A DNA stretch of 64,000 nt from Bacteroidota bacterium (GTDB lineage: Bacteria > Bacteroidota > Ignavibacteria > Kapaibacteriales > UBA2268). This document shows positions 1 through 9,515 of this stretch, one piece after another. Position 1 is the stretch's first letter; each line of letters opens with the position of its first letter. The DNA is taken from assembly GCA_004322215.1 (NCBI GenBank), contig SCSM01000021.1, forward strand, positions 62,001 to 126,000. Direction: 5' to 3'. The notes below the pieces were generated by a model. That model was not told where the DNA came from and did no database searches. It saw nothing but the letters and a program-made list of their open reading frames with translations. The position numbers were made by a program, and so were the translations under genes.

Positions 1-1445
1 ACAGAATCGGTTGGCTTTTGAATTACCGGGTTTGCTCCTGATGGCTTTGTTTTTACTGACCACGAATAAGCCAACCTATCATTCTCTGCATCTGTAGCCA
101 TTACCGATAAGGTAATGTTATTCGCCGGTAATGTCAGGTAATCCGTATTAGCTCCCCAACTTGTGGCTGCGGGTGGGTGATTACTGCCATTATAAGGATA
201 GATAGTGGTAACTGAATTTACAACTTGAATGGTCATTCTTCCGTCACTCACATGTTTAATACCTGATTCCTTATAATCAGTTCCGCTCACGGTTCTGCAT
301 ATGCCATAATCCCCGTCAATCAAATTTTCTACGTTTATTGATTTGGTTCCTGAATTATTAATAATTACAATCGTCGGCATTTCATCTTTGAAATAAGCAA
401 GAACTTTGATTGTGGAATCATCACTCGAAGCATTTATTCTGACTGCACCTGGTCTGACGTATTTAAACACCTGCCGGAAATTCCAGAAATTCGGCAATTT
501 TAGAATCCTGTCAAATTTTAAATCAAGACAGCTCCCTATACCATAAATTTCCCAATATGATGTTTCCCCTTTAGTCATGTCATCGTAAAGTATATTCATG
601 TTGAGACTCATATACTCAGTCTGAGCAGTAATTTTCCCATGCTGTTTGGCGAAATCACGTATCTGGCTTCTAAAAGGGTCATTGGAACCATAAAGATGAT
701 AGGACAGCACATCGACATAGCTTAACATTATAGAGTCATCCTTTGTTGAATTGATATAATTCCAGCTTTCACTTGCCGACACACATTCGGGAAACTGAAT
801 TCTTGTTTTCAATCCCATAGCTTTCATTCTTGGTCCAAGTGTTTTTATCATATCTGAAACAACCGTGGCATAAAAGGAATTGTTATTTCCGGCTTCATTA
901 AGTATGCAAAAATAATTCGGTTCGATATTGTAATTTTCTTTTAGTCTAATAAGTACTGAAGTTGCATATTCAGAGAATTCGCCAGGGCTGAACTGCAGCC
1001 ATGCCGGTGCTGCACCTGAACTTCCCCCATTGAACAACGAAGGACTTACATACATATCAAACGGTTCGCCATTCTGCTCTACTTTGTTTTTAAAAGGCAG
1101 TACAAACTTTTCTATTTTTGCATCAAAACTTTTTAAATTGAATACATTCCAATTGTAATTAAAAGGGTCCCGGTCATCATTTTCCCACTCCCAAGCCCTT
1201 TCTTTGCTCCTGTTGCCGCTGGGAAATTCGAGCCGAAGACGGTTTAAACCCAGGTCATTTACCAAAACATCTATGAGTTCTTTACGGTTATCCTCCGTGA
1301 GCCATTCAGGAGAAAATGATGAAGCTCCCCAGCCCCTGATTGTCTGGTACTTAATATTTGTATCTATTGTAACAATTGTCGAATGAAGCTGTATAAAATT
1401 TGCAGTCAAGATAATTGTAATAAAATTTAAAATATTTTTTCTCAT
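1..1445 (-). CDS. GH30-like secreted glycoside hydrolase, 3' end cut by window edge
   Basis: The frame enters from the left edge, so the C-terminus is missing; 481 codons are visible from the ATG at 1445. Residues 1-22 look like a signal peptide. The sequence shows a GH30/clan-A pattern: IRGWGASSFSPEW near residues 37-48, a likely acid/base Glu184 in ILNEAG and a likely nucleophile Glu277 in AQTEYM, followed by a beta-rich side domain to about residue 420. From about 424 a PKD/cadherin-like module begins (ATDAENDRLAYSWS). Such enzymes cleave beta-linked polysaccharides outside the cell; the exact substrate cannot be read from the sequence. A T9SS sorting domain may lie beyond the edge. It is divergent from the hypothetical gene at 1534. 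Family assignment rests on motif reading, not a search. Confidence 0.78.
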   Translation of the reverse strand, partial: MRKNILNFITIILTANFIQLHSTIVTIDTNIKYQTIRGWGASSFSPEWLTEDNRKELIDVLVNDLGLNRLRLEFPSGNRSKERAWEWENDDRDPFNYNWNVFNLKSFDAKIEKFVLPFKNKVEQNGEPFDMYVSPSLFNGGSSGAAPAWLQFSPGEFSEYATSVLIRLKENYNIEPNYFCILNEAGNNNSFYATVVSDMIKTLGPRMKAMGLKTRIQFPECVSASESWNYINSTKDDSIMLSYVDVLSYHLYGSNDPFRSQIRDFAKQHGKITAQTEYMSLNMNILYDDMTKGETSYWEIYGIGSCLDLKFDRILKLPNFWNFRQVFKYVRPGAVRINASSDDSTIKVLAYFKDEMPTIVIINNSGTKSINVENLIDGDYGICRTVSGTDYKESGIKHVSDGRMTIQVVNSVTTIYPYNGSNHPPAATSWGANTDYLTLPANNITLSVMATDAENDRLAYSWSVKTKPSGANPVIQKPTDS

Positions 1446-1533
1446 TATTAATCAAATAATATATTATTTTTGAGACCTTTTTCTTATTAATGTGTCTTTA
1501 ATAATAAAATAAAGATAAATTTAAGAAATTATT

Positions 1534-2826
1534 ATGAAAAATACTTTTTTACACAGAATATTCCTTTTATCGACACTGATAATAATTTTATCTTCCGATA
1601 TTATTTCTCAAGTGATTTCATTCACAGCGTATAATTCACGATCTCTTAAGCCTGTAAAACTAGATAGTATATACATAATTAATTTTACTACAAATATAGA
1701 CACAATGCTTATCGGACGAGACACTATTGATTTATCCGACTTAACAGATGTAATTGATAATTATAGTGGAAATGGAAATTCAACTCAAATTAGTCAATGC
1801 TACCCAAGTTGTTTTGAAACCGGTACTCAATTTTCAATTTTTAATCCTGAGTACAACAAAATCAAAATAATTGTCAGTAATAGTCTTGGTTCAGTTCTTG
1901 CACAATATGAAGATTTTCTAAGCGATGGCTGCCACAATTTTACATTTGCTGGTGGTAATTTACAGCATGGTATCTATTTTATCACTCTATTAAGTAACTA
2001 TAATACTCAAACGGTTAAAGTTATAAAATTTGGGGAAATATCTAATAATTCTTGTTCAATCAATTATCAGGGAGAAACATCAAAATTTATAACCGAAGTT
2101 TTTTACGAAGGTGATAAATATTCTTACAAAGTATTTGCAAGAGGATACAAGCCGCTTGATATGTCAGAACCGGCAGATGTTTATGATGGAGAAAATTTTG
2201 CAATATCACTCAAGCCATTATCAAATTTTGATTTTACAAGAGTTGATGTTGAAGTATTTAATATTTCTGGTATTTTTGAAAATAAAAGTCAGTTTTCTGG
2301 GGATCGTGAGCCAAACATATGGTATGATACTATGGATATTGAATTATCATTTTCTTTTAAGGATAGCTTACCAAATTATAATATATTTTCTGGACATGGT
2401 ATTGAATATTTTGATTGTCGAAATATTATTTCAAATGGTGACTCAATTGGAATTTGTAAAGAAGAAATTATAGATGGTCAATTATCAGGCAATTTTAAAA
2501 CAAATAGTATTTATATTACTGCTTATTATGATAATGATAATGTTTTAATGGATATTAATTTTGTAAAATCCGATAAATGGCATCATAATTTTCAAGACTA
2601 TTTTACTGATGATAGCATTAATGAATTAATTATTGACAATATGTCTTGCTATTATGATAGTAATTCCAACTTATTTTGTATAAAAATAATTAAAATTGAA
2701 AATATAAAAATTGAAAGAAACTATTTACATGTGGGTGGAATAACGATAAATGGTAGAACAAGTAAGCTAGTTTCGATAATGGCTAAAGATGACTTACCAA
2801 ACTTATTTATTAAATTCATTAAGTAA
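1534..2826 (+). CDS. Unrecognised secreted protein with an internal T9SS-CTD-like module
   Basis: 430 residues with an N-terminal hydrophobic signal (about 5-26). The product is not recognised. Residues about 97-167 run through the pattern of a type-A T9SS sorting domain: an FxIFNPEYN start, an SLGSVLAQYE strand pair, then HGIYFITLL and a closing VKVIKF. Here the module is internal, followed by about 260 residues rich in Asn, Asp and aromatic residues with no recognised fold. Base composition is AT-richer than its neighbours, which may indicate transfer or relaxed selection. The gene converges on mreD with only 13 bp between stop codons. Surface or outer-membrane location is an inference from the signal peptide. 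Confidence 0.7.
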   Translation: MKNTFLHRIFLLSTLIIILSSDIISQVISFTAYNSRSLKPVKLDSIYIINFTTNIDTMLIGRDTIDLSDLTDVIDNYSGNGNSTQISQCYPSCFETGTQFSIFNPEYNKIKIIVSNSLGSVLAQYEDFLSDGCHNFTFAGGNLQHGIYFITLLSNYNTQTVKVIKFGEISNNSCSINYQGETSKFITEVFYEGDKYSYKVFARGYKPLDMSEPADVYDGENFAISLKPLSNFDFTRVDVEVFNISGIFENKSQFSGDREPNIWYDTMDIELSFSFKDSLPNYNIFSGHGIEYFDCRNIISNGDSIGICKEEIIDGQLSGNFKTNSIYITAYYDNDNVLMDINFVKSDKWHHNFQDYFTDDSINELIIDNMSCYYDSNSNLFCIKIIKIENIKIERNYLHVGGITINGRTSKLVSIMAKDDLPNLFIKFIK

Positions 2827-2839
2827 TTCAATAATACAA

Positions 2840-3364
2840 TTACACACCCTTCCTCTGCAATTTTACCAACATTGCAAAGACTGCAAATACAGTCGTGTAT
2901 AGCGAAGTAGCTAATCCGTATTTAAGAAAAAACGGGAAGAATGCGATTTCAGTTGACTTTATGTAAAAGAAAAAGTAAAACATGTTATGAACCAACGAAC
3001 TCACAAATACAATTGCAAGAAACCTGAAACTGCCAATCGTAACATTTTGCTTGTTCTCCTTGTAAAACCATCCCGCTACAAATGCCGCGGCTGTCTTGGC
3101 AAGTGCATTGGTGCCTATGACATCATGCGAAACAAAATCGAATAAAATCCCGCATAAAAAGCCGGCTATTATTCCGATGAACTGTCCTTCTGAAACTGCT
3201 ATCCATACACATAATATCAACAGGAAATCGGGTGTCAATGTGCCGACTGCAATGAAATCGAGAAGAACTATGTTAACCACTGACAAGATTAAAGCAGCTA
3301 TCGCATAATATGTAAACCTGTATGCAGGTGATTTCCTTCCTTTTTTATCAAATATTATTTTCAT
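2840..3364 (-). CDS. mreD: Rod shape-determining protein MreD
   Basis: 174 residues, the usual MreD size, with about five hydrophobic segments and the family pattern FIAVGTLTPDFLLILCVWIA followed by GIIAGFLCGILFDF. MreD is an inner-membrane component of the elongasome that works with MreC and MreB in lateral wall synthesis. It is the last gene of an mreB-mreC-mreD run on the minus strand. The 173-bp gap to mreC contains an AT-rich repeat. No pbp2 or rodA follows, although these often complete the cluster. Confidence 0.9.
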   Translation of the reverse strand: MKIIFDKKGRKSPAYRFTYYAIAALILSVVNIVLLDFIAVGTLTPDFLLILCVWIAVSEGQFIGIIAGFLCGILFDFVSHDVIGTNALAKTAAAFVAGWFYKENKQNVTIGSFRFLAIVFVSSLVHNMFYFFFYIKSTEIAFFPFFLKYGLATSLYTTVFAVFAMLVKLQRKGV

Positions 3365-3504
3365 TCTTAAAATTAATTATTTGCTTCTAATTTATTATTT
3401 CATTACGAAATAATTTAATATTTTCCATTTCTAAATCAATATAAAATGATTTTTTACAATTAAATTCGCATTATTGTTTAAAATTTTAAATTTATTCATT
3501 TTAT

Positions 3505-3541
3505 ATTCATTGAAAATTTAATATTAAAAATTGAAAATTAT
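3505..3541. repeat. Dispersed AT-rich repeat, copy in the mreC-mreD gap
   Basis: The motif TTCATTGAAAATTTAAT followed by AAATTGAAAATTATT matches the core of the tandem array at 15.8-16.3 kb. Its last bases run into the stop codon of mreC. Confidence 0.55.
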
Positions 3542-4395
3542 TTGGTATAACCTTTTCTCAATTTCAAAAGTTCATCCATTTGTTTGATTAGAGCTGTCCT
3601 TTCGGGATTCGGAAGATATTTAATCACAAATATTTCTTCCAAAGCACCGAAATTTACAAAAGACCTGACAGAAATAGTTTTGAAAATATTACCCGGCTCT
3701 TCTTTTATTTCTACCACTTTCCCGATTGGTACGTCTGGCGGATATTTATTGCTGAATGTAGATGTCAGAACAAGGTCGCCAAGCTTGACATCGTATGCTT
3801 TCGGGACATTCTTCAACTCAAATACTTCACCGCCCTCCCAGACAATAACACCGTCAATACCGCTGCGCTGTAATTTTGCAGCTATTTTAATATCCCTGTT
3901 CTCTATCATTTCTACAAGGGCAAAGTTTGATGTTGTACCGATTATCTCTCCAACCAATCCTGCATCATTTCTTACAGACATGCCTGCTTGAACGCTATCT
4001 GTGCTTCCCCTGTCTATCGTTAGATAATTTCTCAGTTCTATTGAATTTTTCCCCACTACTTCTGCAGGTATGTAAAATAATTCTTTCCCCTCTCTCAGTT
4101 TCAGAAGTTCTCTCAATCTCCTGTTCTCGATGACTGCATTTCTCATTTTCGTTACTTCTGTGGAGAGCTGGAGATTAAGTTGTCTGAGAGATTTATTTTC
4201 AGATTGCAAGGCACCCGGTTTGGGTATCCATGTGAAAACGCTTTGCATCCACCCGACTGTTCCTATTACAACTGTCCTGAAACCGCCAATCCTGGAAACG
4301 TCGCCGAGTGAAATTAATGATAATGAAATTATAACGAGAGCTACGAGTGTAAAGTATTCTTTGTATTTCGCTACAAAATTTATAAAACCCTGCAT
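3538..4395 (-). CDS. mreC: Rod shape-determining protein MreC
   Basis: 285 residues. One N-terminal transmembrane segment (about 14-32) is followed by a short coiled coil (about 64-100, ENKSLRQLNLQL through ENRRLRELLKL) and the two beta-barrel MreC domain, with the typical IDRGSTDSVQAGMSVRNDAGLVGEI stretch split over its first barrel. MreC is a periplasmic scaffold linking MreB filaments with the wall synthases. It is encoded between mreB (233-bp gap) and mreD (173-bp gap), wider spacing than usual for this operon. Confidence 0.93.
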   Translation of the reverse strand: MQGFINFVAKYKEYFTLVALVIISLSLISLGDVSRIGGFRTVVIGTVGWMQSVFTWIPKPGALQSENKSLRQLNLQLSTEVTKMRNAVIENRRLRELLKLREGKELFYIPAEVVGKNSIELRNYLTIDRGSTDSVQAGMSVRNDAGLVGEIIGTTSNFALVEMIENRDIKIAAKLQRSGIDGVIVWEGGEVFELKNVPKAYDVKLGDLVLTSTFSNKYPPDVPIGKVVEIKEEPGNIFKTISVRSFVNFGALEEIFVIKYLPNPERTALIKQMDELLKLRKGYTK

Positions 4396-4528
4396 TGTTA
4401 CTTCTGTCCTGAATCAGACACAATTTTTAAAATTTTAGTTATGGAAACAAATTTTGAAATTAATAATTACTAATCTTATAAAATGTTTTTACATACTACT
4501 AATTATATTAATATTCATTACAATTTAA

Positions 4529-4583
4529 ATATTTATTCATTGAAAATTTATTGCAAATATTAAATTGAAAATTCAAAATTATT
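4529..4583. repeat. Dispersed AT-rich repeat, copy in the mreB-mreC gap
   Basis: TATTCATTGAAAATTTATTG, then AAATTGAAAATTCAAAATTATTA after a short interruption. It shares the core of the 85-bp tandem array near 16 kb. The rest of this 233-bp gap is AT-rich sequence with no other recognised signal. Confidence 0.55.
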
Positions 4584-4628
4584 ACCCTATTAAATACTTA
4601 TTTTTTTCTAATAAAGTTAAGCAGATAA

Positions 4629-5654
4629 TTAATAACGAACACTCTTAATCAATACTGAAGAGTATTCATTCAAATTTTCTAGTACTTTACCTGTTCCTCT
4701 TACAACTGCAGTCAGGGGGTCTTCGGCAACATAAACAGGAAGCGATGTTTCGCGTCTGAGCCGTTCGTCCAATCCCTTGAGCAATGCCCCGCCACCGCTC
4801 AGCATAATTCCCCTGTCGTAAATGTCGGATGCCAATTCAGGTGGTGTCTTTTCCAATAAATTCAGAACCGCATTAACCACTTCATTGACACACTCGGCAA
4901 GTGCATCCCTGATTTGAACAGAACTAATCTGAATCATCTTTGGAATTCCTTTCAGCAAATCCCTCCCTTTTACCTCGAATTCTACCTCTTCGTCCAATTC
5001 TACTGCTGAACCAACCTGGCATTTAATCATTTCGGCTGTTCTTTCGCCTATAACAATATTATGAATTTTCCTGAAGTATTGTACTATGGCATCGGTCATT
5101 TCATCGCCGGCTATCCTTATTGATTCGTTGCTGACAATGCCTGACATTGAAATAACTGCTATTTCAGTTGTTCCTCCGCCGATGTCCACTATCAGGTTCC
5201 CTATCGGTTCATGTACGTTTAAACCAATGCCGATCGCACCGGCCATCGGCTCGGCAATCAGATGGACCTCTTTTGCTCCGGCATGTTCACAGCTATCCCG
5301 GACTGCCCTTTTCTCGACTTCGGTAATTCCCGATGGGATACTCACAACAACTCGTCTTGCCGGCTGCCAGCTTAATGAAACCTTCCTGATAAAAGCCCTT
5401 AGCATACCTTCTGCTATTTCAAAATCTGCTATTGCACCATCCCTTAAAGGCCTGATTATTTGAATGTCCCTGTGTGTTTTTCCAAGCATCGCCTGGGCAT
5501 CATGTCCTATTGCTATAATATGTTTAGTCTGACTGTCAAAGGCAACGATTGATGGCTCATTTAGCACTACCCCCTTACCTTTCATCCAGATAAGCGTGTT
5601 TGCCGTTCCTAAGTCAATGGCAACATCATTCGAAAAAAGCTGGAATAATCCCAT
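4629..5654 (-). CDS. mreB: Rod shape-determining protein MreB (bacterial actin)
   Basis: 341 residues, standard MreB length. Actin-fold nucleotide motifs are intact: phosphate 1 VAIDLGTANTLIW (11-23), phosphate 2 VDIGGGTTEIAV (156-167) and adenosine LSGGGALLKGLD (285-296). MreB forms membrane-associated filaments that guide elongation of the cell wall, so a rod shape is expected. The N-terminal MGLFQLFSND is the usual membrane-contact region. It is the first gene of the mre run. Confidence 0.97.
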   Translation of the reverse strand: MGLFQLFSNDVAIDLGTANTLIWMKGKGVVLNEPSIVAFDSQTKHIIAIGHDAQAMLGKTHRDIQIIRPLRDGAIADFEIAEGMLRAFIRKVSLSWQPARRVVVSIPSGITEVEKRAVRDSCEHAGAKEVHLIAEPMAGAIGIGLNVHEPIGNLIVDIGGGTTEIAVISMSGIVSNESIRIAGDEMTDAIVQYFRKIHNIVIGERTAEMIKCQVGSAVELDEEVEFEVKGRDLLKGIPKMIQISSVQIRDALAECVNEVVNAVLNLLEKTPPELASDIYDRGIMLSGGGALLKGLDERLRRETSLPVYVAEDPLTAVVRGTGKVLENLNEYSSVLIKSVRY

Positions 5655-5749
5655 CGCTTAAATAATCACTTTCTATTGTCAATTAATCAATTTAATAAGA
5701 TAACAAAAATACAATAAATATCTTATAATATTAAGGAAAAAAGGATTAA

Positions 5750-5775
5750 TTAATTTTCATTTTTTTGAAAATTAA
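5750..5775 (-). terminator. AT-rich inverted repeat after rsmI, possible terminator
   Basis: TTAATTTTCA and TGAAAATTAA form a 10-bp stem around a 6-T loop, 85 bp beyond the rsmI stop. On the minus strand it is followed by TTAATCCTTTTTTCC. The stem is weak (AT only) so termination is uncertain. Confidence 0.35.
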
Positions 5776-5859
5776 CCATAAAAAAACCGATTATTTGAAT
5801 TGTAATCTTATACAACTATTGATAATAATTCCTTGTTATAATTTATTTAAAATAGAATT

Positions 5860-6888
5860 TTAATCTCTTGTTTTTCTACCCGCGGAAAAATCTTTCCCTC
5901 TTGAACTTTTTCCTTTTGAATATTTTTCCCGTGAATCTCTTCCTCCTCTCGAATCTCTAACCCCTGAATCTCTTCTTCGTCTCGAATCCCTATCTCCTGA
6001 ATCTCTTCCTCCTCTCGAATCCCTGTCTTTGAAACTTCTTTCTCTTGTACCCTTTCCTCTTGAATCTCTATCCCTTGGACTTCTGTCTCTCGACGCTCTG
6101 TCCCGTGAATCTCTCCTGCCCCTGTCTCCTCTGAATCCGGACTTTGGTTTAAATTCTCTTTCCCTTCTCTCGTTAAAATAATTTCCTTCAAAGACAATTA
6201 CAAACTCTCCCTTGAATTTCAATTCTTTGAATTTTTCAAATAGCTCGCTAAATGTTCCGTAGTGATTAGTTTCGAAATGCATCGTCAGGTTGCATCCGAT
6301 ATAAGCACGGCGGTTAGGCATCAATTTTGAGCATGCCTCGAGAACCTGCAATATCCTGTATGGAGCTTCCAACAGTACGACCGTCCTTTTCTCATCTCTC
6401 AGATGTTTTAATTGCCAAATTCTGTCTTCACTGTCCCTGCTCAAAAATCCTGCATACAGAAATGTATTTATTGAAAATCCGCTCCTAACGATAGCTGCCA
6501 TTAAACTTGATGCACCCGGCACTACCTCGATATGATAATTCCTGTGAATCGCAGTTTTAACAAGTTGGTATCCCGGGTCGGCAAAAACCGGTGTACCGCA
6601 ATCGGAAATCAAGGCGAGTTTTTTTCCTTCTTCAAGTAATCCGATAATTTCCTGAGTCTTTGAATCTTCGTTTTGTTCGTTCAACTCAATAATATCACAT
6701 GTAAGATTATTCCTCTTTAATAGTTGAAATGCAGGTTTGGGTTCTTCGCAAATAACCAAATCGCAACTTTTCAGAACCTTTATTGCCCTGAAGCTTATAT
6801 CTTCATCATTTCCTATTGGTGTAGAAACGATATAGAGTATTCCCTGTTTTTTTTCTTCACTTTCAGTTGTTCTAATAATTTTTCCCAT
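5860..6888 (-). CDS. rsmI: RsmI-family 16S rRNA methyltransferase with Arg/Asp/Ser-rich tail
   Basis: 342 residues. Residues 16-236 match the tetrapyrrole-methylase fold of RsmI, which methylates the 2'-O of C1402 in 16S rRNA: YIVSTPIGNDEDISFRAIKVL (split 19-39), ISDCGTPVFADPG (94-106) and VVPGASSLMAAI (122-133). The usual AEDTRHT motif is replaced by CEEPKPA. From about residue 237 a 105-residue low-complexity tail repeats units such as RDSRGGRD and SRDR, unlike ordinary RsmI, which ends near 280-290. The tail is strongly basic/acidic mixed and should be disordered. The underlying DNA is an imperfect tandem repeat. tsaC lies 64 bp upstream behind a terminator. Confidence 0.88.
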   Translation of the reverse strand: MGKIIRTTESEEKKQGILYIVSTPIGNDEDISFRAIKVLKSCDLVICEEPKPAFQLLKRNNLTCDIIELNEQNEDSKTQEIIGLLEEGKKLALISDCGTPVFADPGYQLVKTAIHRNYHIEVVPGASSLMAAIVRSGFSINTFLYAGFLSRDSEDRIWQLKHLRDEKRTVVLLEAPYRILQVLEACSKLMPNRRAYIGCNLTMHFETNHYGTFSELFEKFKELKFKGEFVIVFEGNYFNERREREFKPKSGFRGDRGRRDSRDRASRDRSPRDRDSRGKGTRERSFKDRDSRGGRDSGDRDSRRRRDSGVRDSRGGRDSREKYSKGKSSRGKDFSAGRKTRD

Positions 6889-6901
6889 TTAGATTTGTTC
6901 T

Positions 6902-6938
6902 TGATAAAAAAAATGCCGTCTCTTTTCCGGAGACGGCA
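6902..6938 (-). terminator. Rho-independent terminator of tsaC
   Basis: On the minus strand GCCGTCTC (6937-6930) pairs perfectly with GAGACGGC (6922-6915) around a 7-nt loop, followed by ATTTTTTTATC. It lies 15 bp after the tsaC stop and just before the rsmI start. Confidence 0.85.
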
Positions 6939-6952
6939 CATAAAATTGTTAA

Positions 6953-7597
6953 TTAAGCATTTTCTATATCTACATATTCAAGTACTTTTGTTATACCTGC
7001 TCCATGCCTCATAATCCTGAATTCATCTGTCGTCATGTCAATAACAGTTGATTCGCCAAGAAAATTATATGCATCCGAACGAACCGCAACATCAACGAAT
7101 GGCATAAACTTCTTAATAAGCATTTCAGGGTCGCTTATTGATACCCCATCAGGAAATTTTGCCGAAATCGATATAATAGGCACATCCAGCTCTTTTAATA
7201 ATATTTGCGATAAATTGTGGACAGGCACACGAATTCCTGCTGTCTTTCTTTTCGGGTCCCATGCAAATTTCGGTACCTGTTTGGATGCAGGCAGTACAAA
7301 TGTATATGGACCTGGTATTAATCTTTTGATTGTTCTGTAAGCAGTATTGCTCACTTTTGCAAACTCTGATAAATTCGATAAGGAACCGCATAGAAAAGTC
7401 ATCGCTTTTTCCTCCGGTAATCTTCTTATTGCTCTTATCCTTCCGATTGCTTCTTTGTTTGATAGTTCACACCCTAACGTAAATCCCGTATCGGTAGGAT
7501 ATAATACCACCGCTCCTTGCCTCAAAGCATCTGCAACCTCGTAGATTTTTCTCATCTCGGGTGTCTTCGAGTGTATTGTAAGAACTTCTGATGTCAT
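6953..7597 (-). CDS. tsaC: L-threonylcarbamoyladenylate synthase (TsaC/YrdC/Sua5 family)
   Basis: 214 residues covering one YrdC domain; the extra C-terminal Sua5 domain is absent. The family motif VLYPTDTGFTLGC sits at about 31-43, followed by IRAIRRLPEEKAM and LIPGPYTFVLPA. The enzyme makes threonylcarbamoyl-AMP from threonine, bicarbonate and ATP, the first step of t6A37 tRNA modification. It ends in a clear terminator, so it is probably a single-gene unit. Some bacteria carry several YrdC paralogues, so the t6A role is inferred from family membership. Confidence 0.9.
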   Translation of the reverse strand: MTSEVLTIHSKTPEMRKIYEVADALRQGAVVLYPTDTGFTLGCELSNKEAIGRIRAIRRLPEEKAMTFLCGSLSNLSEFAKVSNTAYRTIKRLIPGPYTFVLPASKQVPKFAWDPKRKTAGIRVPVHNLSQILLKELDVPIISISAKFPDGVSISDPEMLIKKFMPFVDVAVRSDAYNFLGESTVIDMTTDEFRIMRHGAGITKVLEYVDIENA

Positions 7598-7714
7598 AAA
7601 TACCTCATAGATTTATTAATGAAATATTTTGATTAAGGAAGTATTGTATATTGTAATTTGCTGCATAATTTACATATTAACCAAAATCAAATCTAAAAGT
7701 ATAGTCTATTCAAT

Positions 7715-9178
7715 TTAATAATTATTGTCTTGGTTCTTATATTTTCTCCTAAAATAAATATAAAAAGGAATTCCGATTCCTACAAGTAAAATCCCAAAAA
7801 GCGAATTTATTATTTGTACCTTACCTGCAACATAGTTCTCAATATCATTTATTAATGTAAATACCACGAATGCTGTTGCAAAAATGACAAATATAGCAGG
7901 TATTACAGGATAACCGATTACTTTATAAGGTCTGTACCTGTCGGGCATCTTCTTTCTCAGAATAAATACTCCAAATGCTCCCAAACCATAAAATATCCAG
8001 CTTACGAAAATCAACATATCTGTAAGAATATCAAATGTTCCGCTCAACACAAGTAATGATGACCATACCGCCTGCAATATCAGTGCATTCCCCGGTGTCC
8101 TGTATTTTGGATGCACATTCCCGAATACCGGATATAACATCCCTTTGTGAGACATAGCATAATATACTCTTGCACTAACCATTATCGTACCGTTAGATGT
8201 ACCAAAAGTCGAAATCAAGACAGCAGCAGCAACGAATCCGCCACCGACCGAACCAAGCACTGTCTTTGCAACATCAGATGCTACAAGAGTGGAACCCGCC
8301 ATTTTTTCGACCGGTAATATATATAAATATGCAAGATTTATCAGTACATATACTACTATTACGATAATTGTTCCTATTGTTAACGCCAATGGAATATTCC
8401 TTTGTGGCTTTTTTACTTCACCTGCAATATAAGTAATGTTATTCCATCCGTCATAAGCCCAGAATGCGCCCGAAACCGCCGCTGTCAATCCTGCAAATAA
8501 ACCCATTCCGGTCATATTCATTGATGGCGAATCTTTCCAGAAATTTTCAAACGAGCCGTTACCTATTGCAAATCCAAGTATGACAAGAACTAGTATTGCA
8601 ATTACTTTTGCACTTGTGAAAAAACTCGTTACACGACCTCCTAACATTACACCCACATAATTTACTCCGCTAAGAAAAAATATCACGAAGATTGTAAGCA
8701 GTTTTACCCCAATGTTTTCCAATGGGAAAATACTTCCGATTAAAGGTATATGAATTATGAAACTTTGCTCAATATGGGTTGATAACCTTGGCAGAGTAAA
8801 GAAATATTGGGTGTAATCAGAAAAAATATAAGTTATTGAAGCTATCGAGCCGGTTTGTATGACAGCAAGAATAGCCCAGCCATAAAAGTATGCCATCCAA
8901 TCGCCATAAATTTCCTTGAAGAAAATATATTGCCCTCCGGTTTCGGTTATCATACCTGCAATTTCGGCATTTGTCAATGCACCAAAAAGCGTAATAACCC
9001 CGGCAATCACCCATACGGCAATCAACCATTCGGGAGAGCCAAGCTGTGAAGCCATCAATGCCGGCTTTTTAAATATGCCGGAACCGATTACGGCGCCGAC
9101 AACAATAGCAATAGTAGTAAATAATCCAAGAGTTGGAACTAGTGAGAGTTTTTCTTTACCTATACCAGAGTTCATCAA
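7715..9178 (-). CDS. APC-family amino acid permease/exchanger
   Basis: 487 residues with about 12 predicted membrane segments. The first helix carries [17 protein letters not shown], the unwound substrate-binding motif of the APC superfamily, and [20 protein letters not shown] is typical of the LAT/SteT branch of amino acid exchangers. It should transport amino acids across the inner membrane; the substrate is not readable. A paralogue lies at 36499-38034. Alternative first codon: Met2, one codon downstream. Confidence 0.9.
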   Translation of the reverse strand: MMNSGIGKEKLSLVPTLGLFTTIAIVVGAVIGSGIFKKPALMASQLGSPEWLIAVWVIAGVITLFGALTNAEIAGMITETGGQYIFFKEIYGDWMAYFYGWAILAVIQTGSIASITYIFSDYTQYFFTLPRLSTHIEQSFIIHIPLIGSIFPLENIGVKLLTIFVIFFLSGVNYVGVMLGGRVTSFFTSAKVIAILVLVILGFAIGNGSFENFWKDSPSMNMTGMGLFAGLTAAVSGAFWAYDGWNNITYIAGEVKKPQRNIPLALTIGTIIVIVVYVLINLAYLYILPVEKMAGSTLVASDVAKTVLGSVGGGFVAAAVLISTFGTSNGTIMVSARVYYAMSHKGMLYPVFGNVHPKYRTPGNALILQAVWSSLLVLSGTFDILTDMLIFVSWIFYGLGAFGVFILRKKMPDRYRPYKVIGYPVIPAIFVIFATAFVVFTLINDIENYVAGKVQIINSLFGILLVGIGIPFYIYFRRKYKNQDNNY

Positions 9179-9267
9179 TTATCAATATTAGCTAAACGAA
9201 TCATTTACTTCATTAGCAAATATAAGGAAAGTGTTAGTAAATGTCATTTATTCATATAGAATTCATT

Positions 9268-9507
9268 TTACGAATAATTTTTGCTATCGAGGTATAGTGT
9301 ATCCGGGCAAAGGTCCTGCCCTGTTTCCCATTGAATTGAGCCTAAGAACGGTTTTACTTTGCGGAATTTTTCATAATCTTTTAATTCACGAAAAACCTCG
9401 TATGATAAAAATGGTTTTATATTAAATTTTTTCTTCTCTCCATTTGTAAATTCAATAATCAAATGGAAATCTTTTGTCGGTTTAACGTTTTTAACTCTTG
9501 GATTCAT
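9268..9507 (-). CDS. DUF2442 domain protein
   Basis: 79 residues. The pattern VKNVKPTKDFHLIIEFTNGE, then FNIKPFLSYEVFRELKDYE and a closing QWETGQDLCPDTLY, is that of DUF2442. Members are small proteins commonly encoded beside DUF4160, as here (8-bp gap), and the pair is often suspected to be a toxin-antitoxin-like module. No activity can be inferred from the sequence. It belongs to the accessory island at 9.2-10.9 kb. Confidence 0.85.
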   Translation of the reverse strand: MNPRVKNVKPTKDFHLIIEFTNGEKKKFNIKPFLSYEVFRELKDYEKFRKVKPFLGSIQWETGQDLCPDTLYLDSKNYS

Positions 9508-9515
9508 AATTTTTT

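Noticed and set aside
5847-6197. Glu-rich open frame (116 codons) on the minus strand
   Set aside because: It is the alternative frame of the repetitive rsmI tail; repetitive DNA keeps several frames open.
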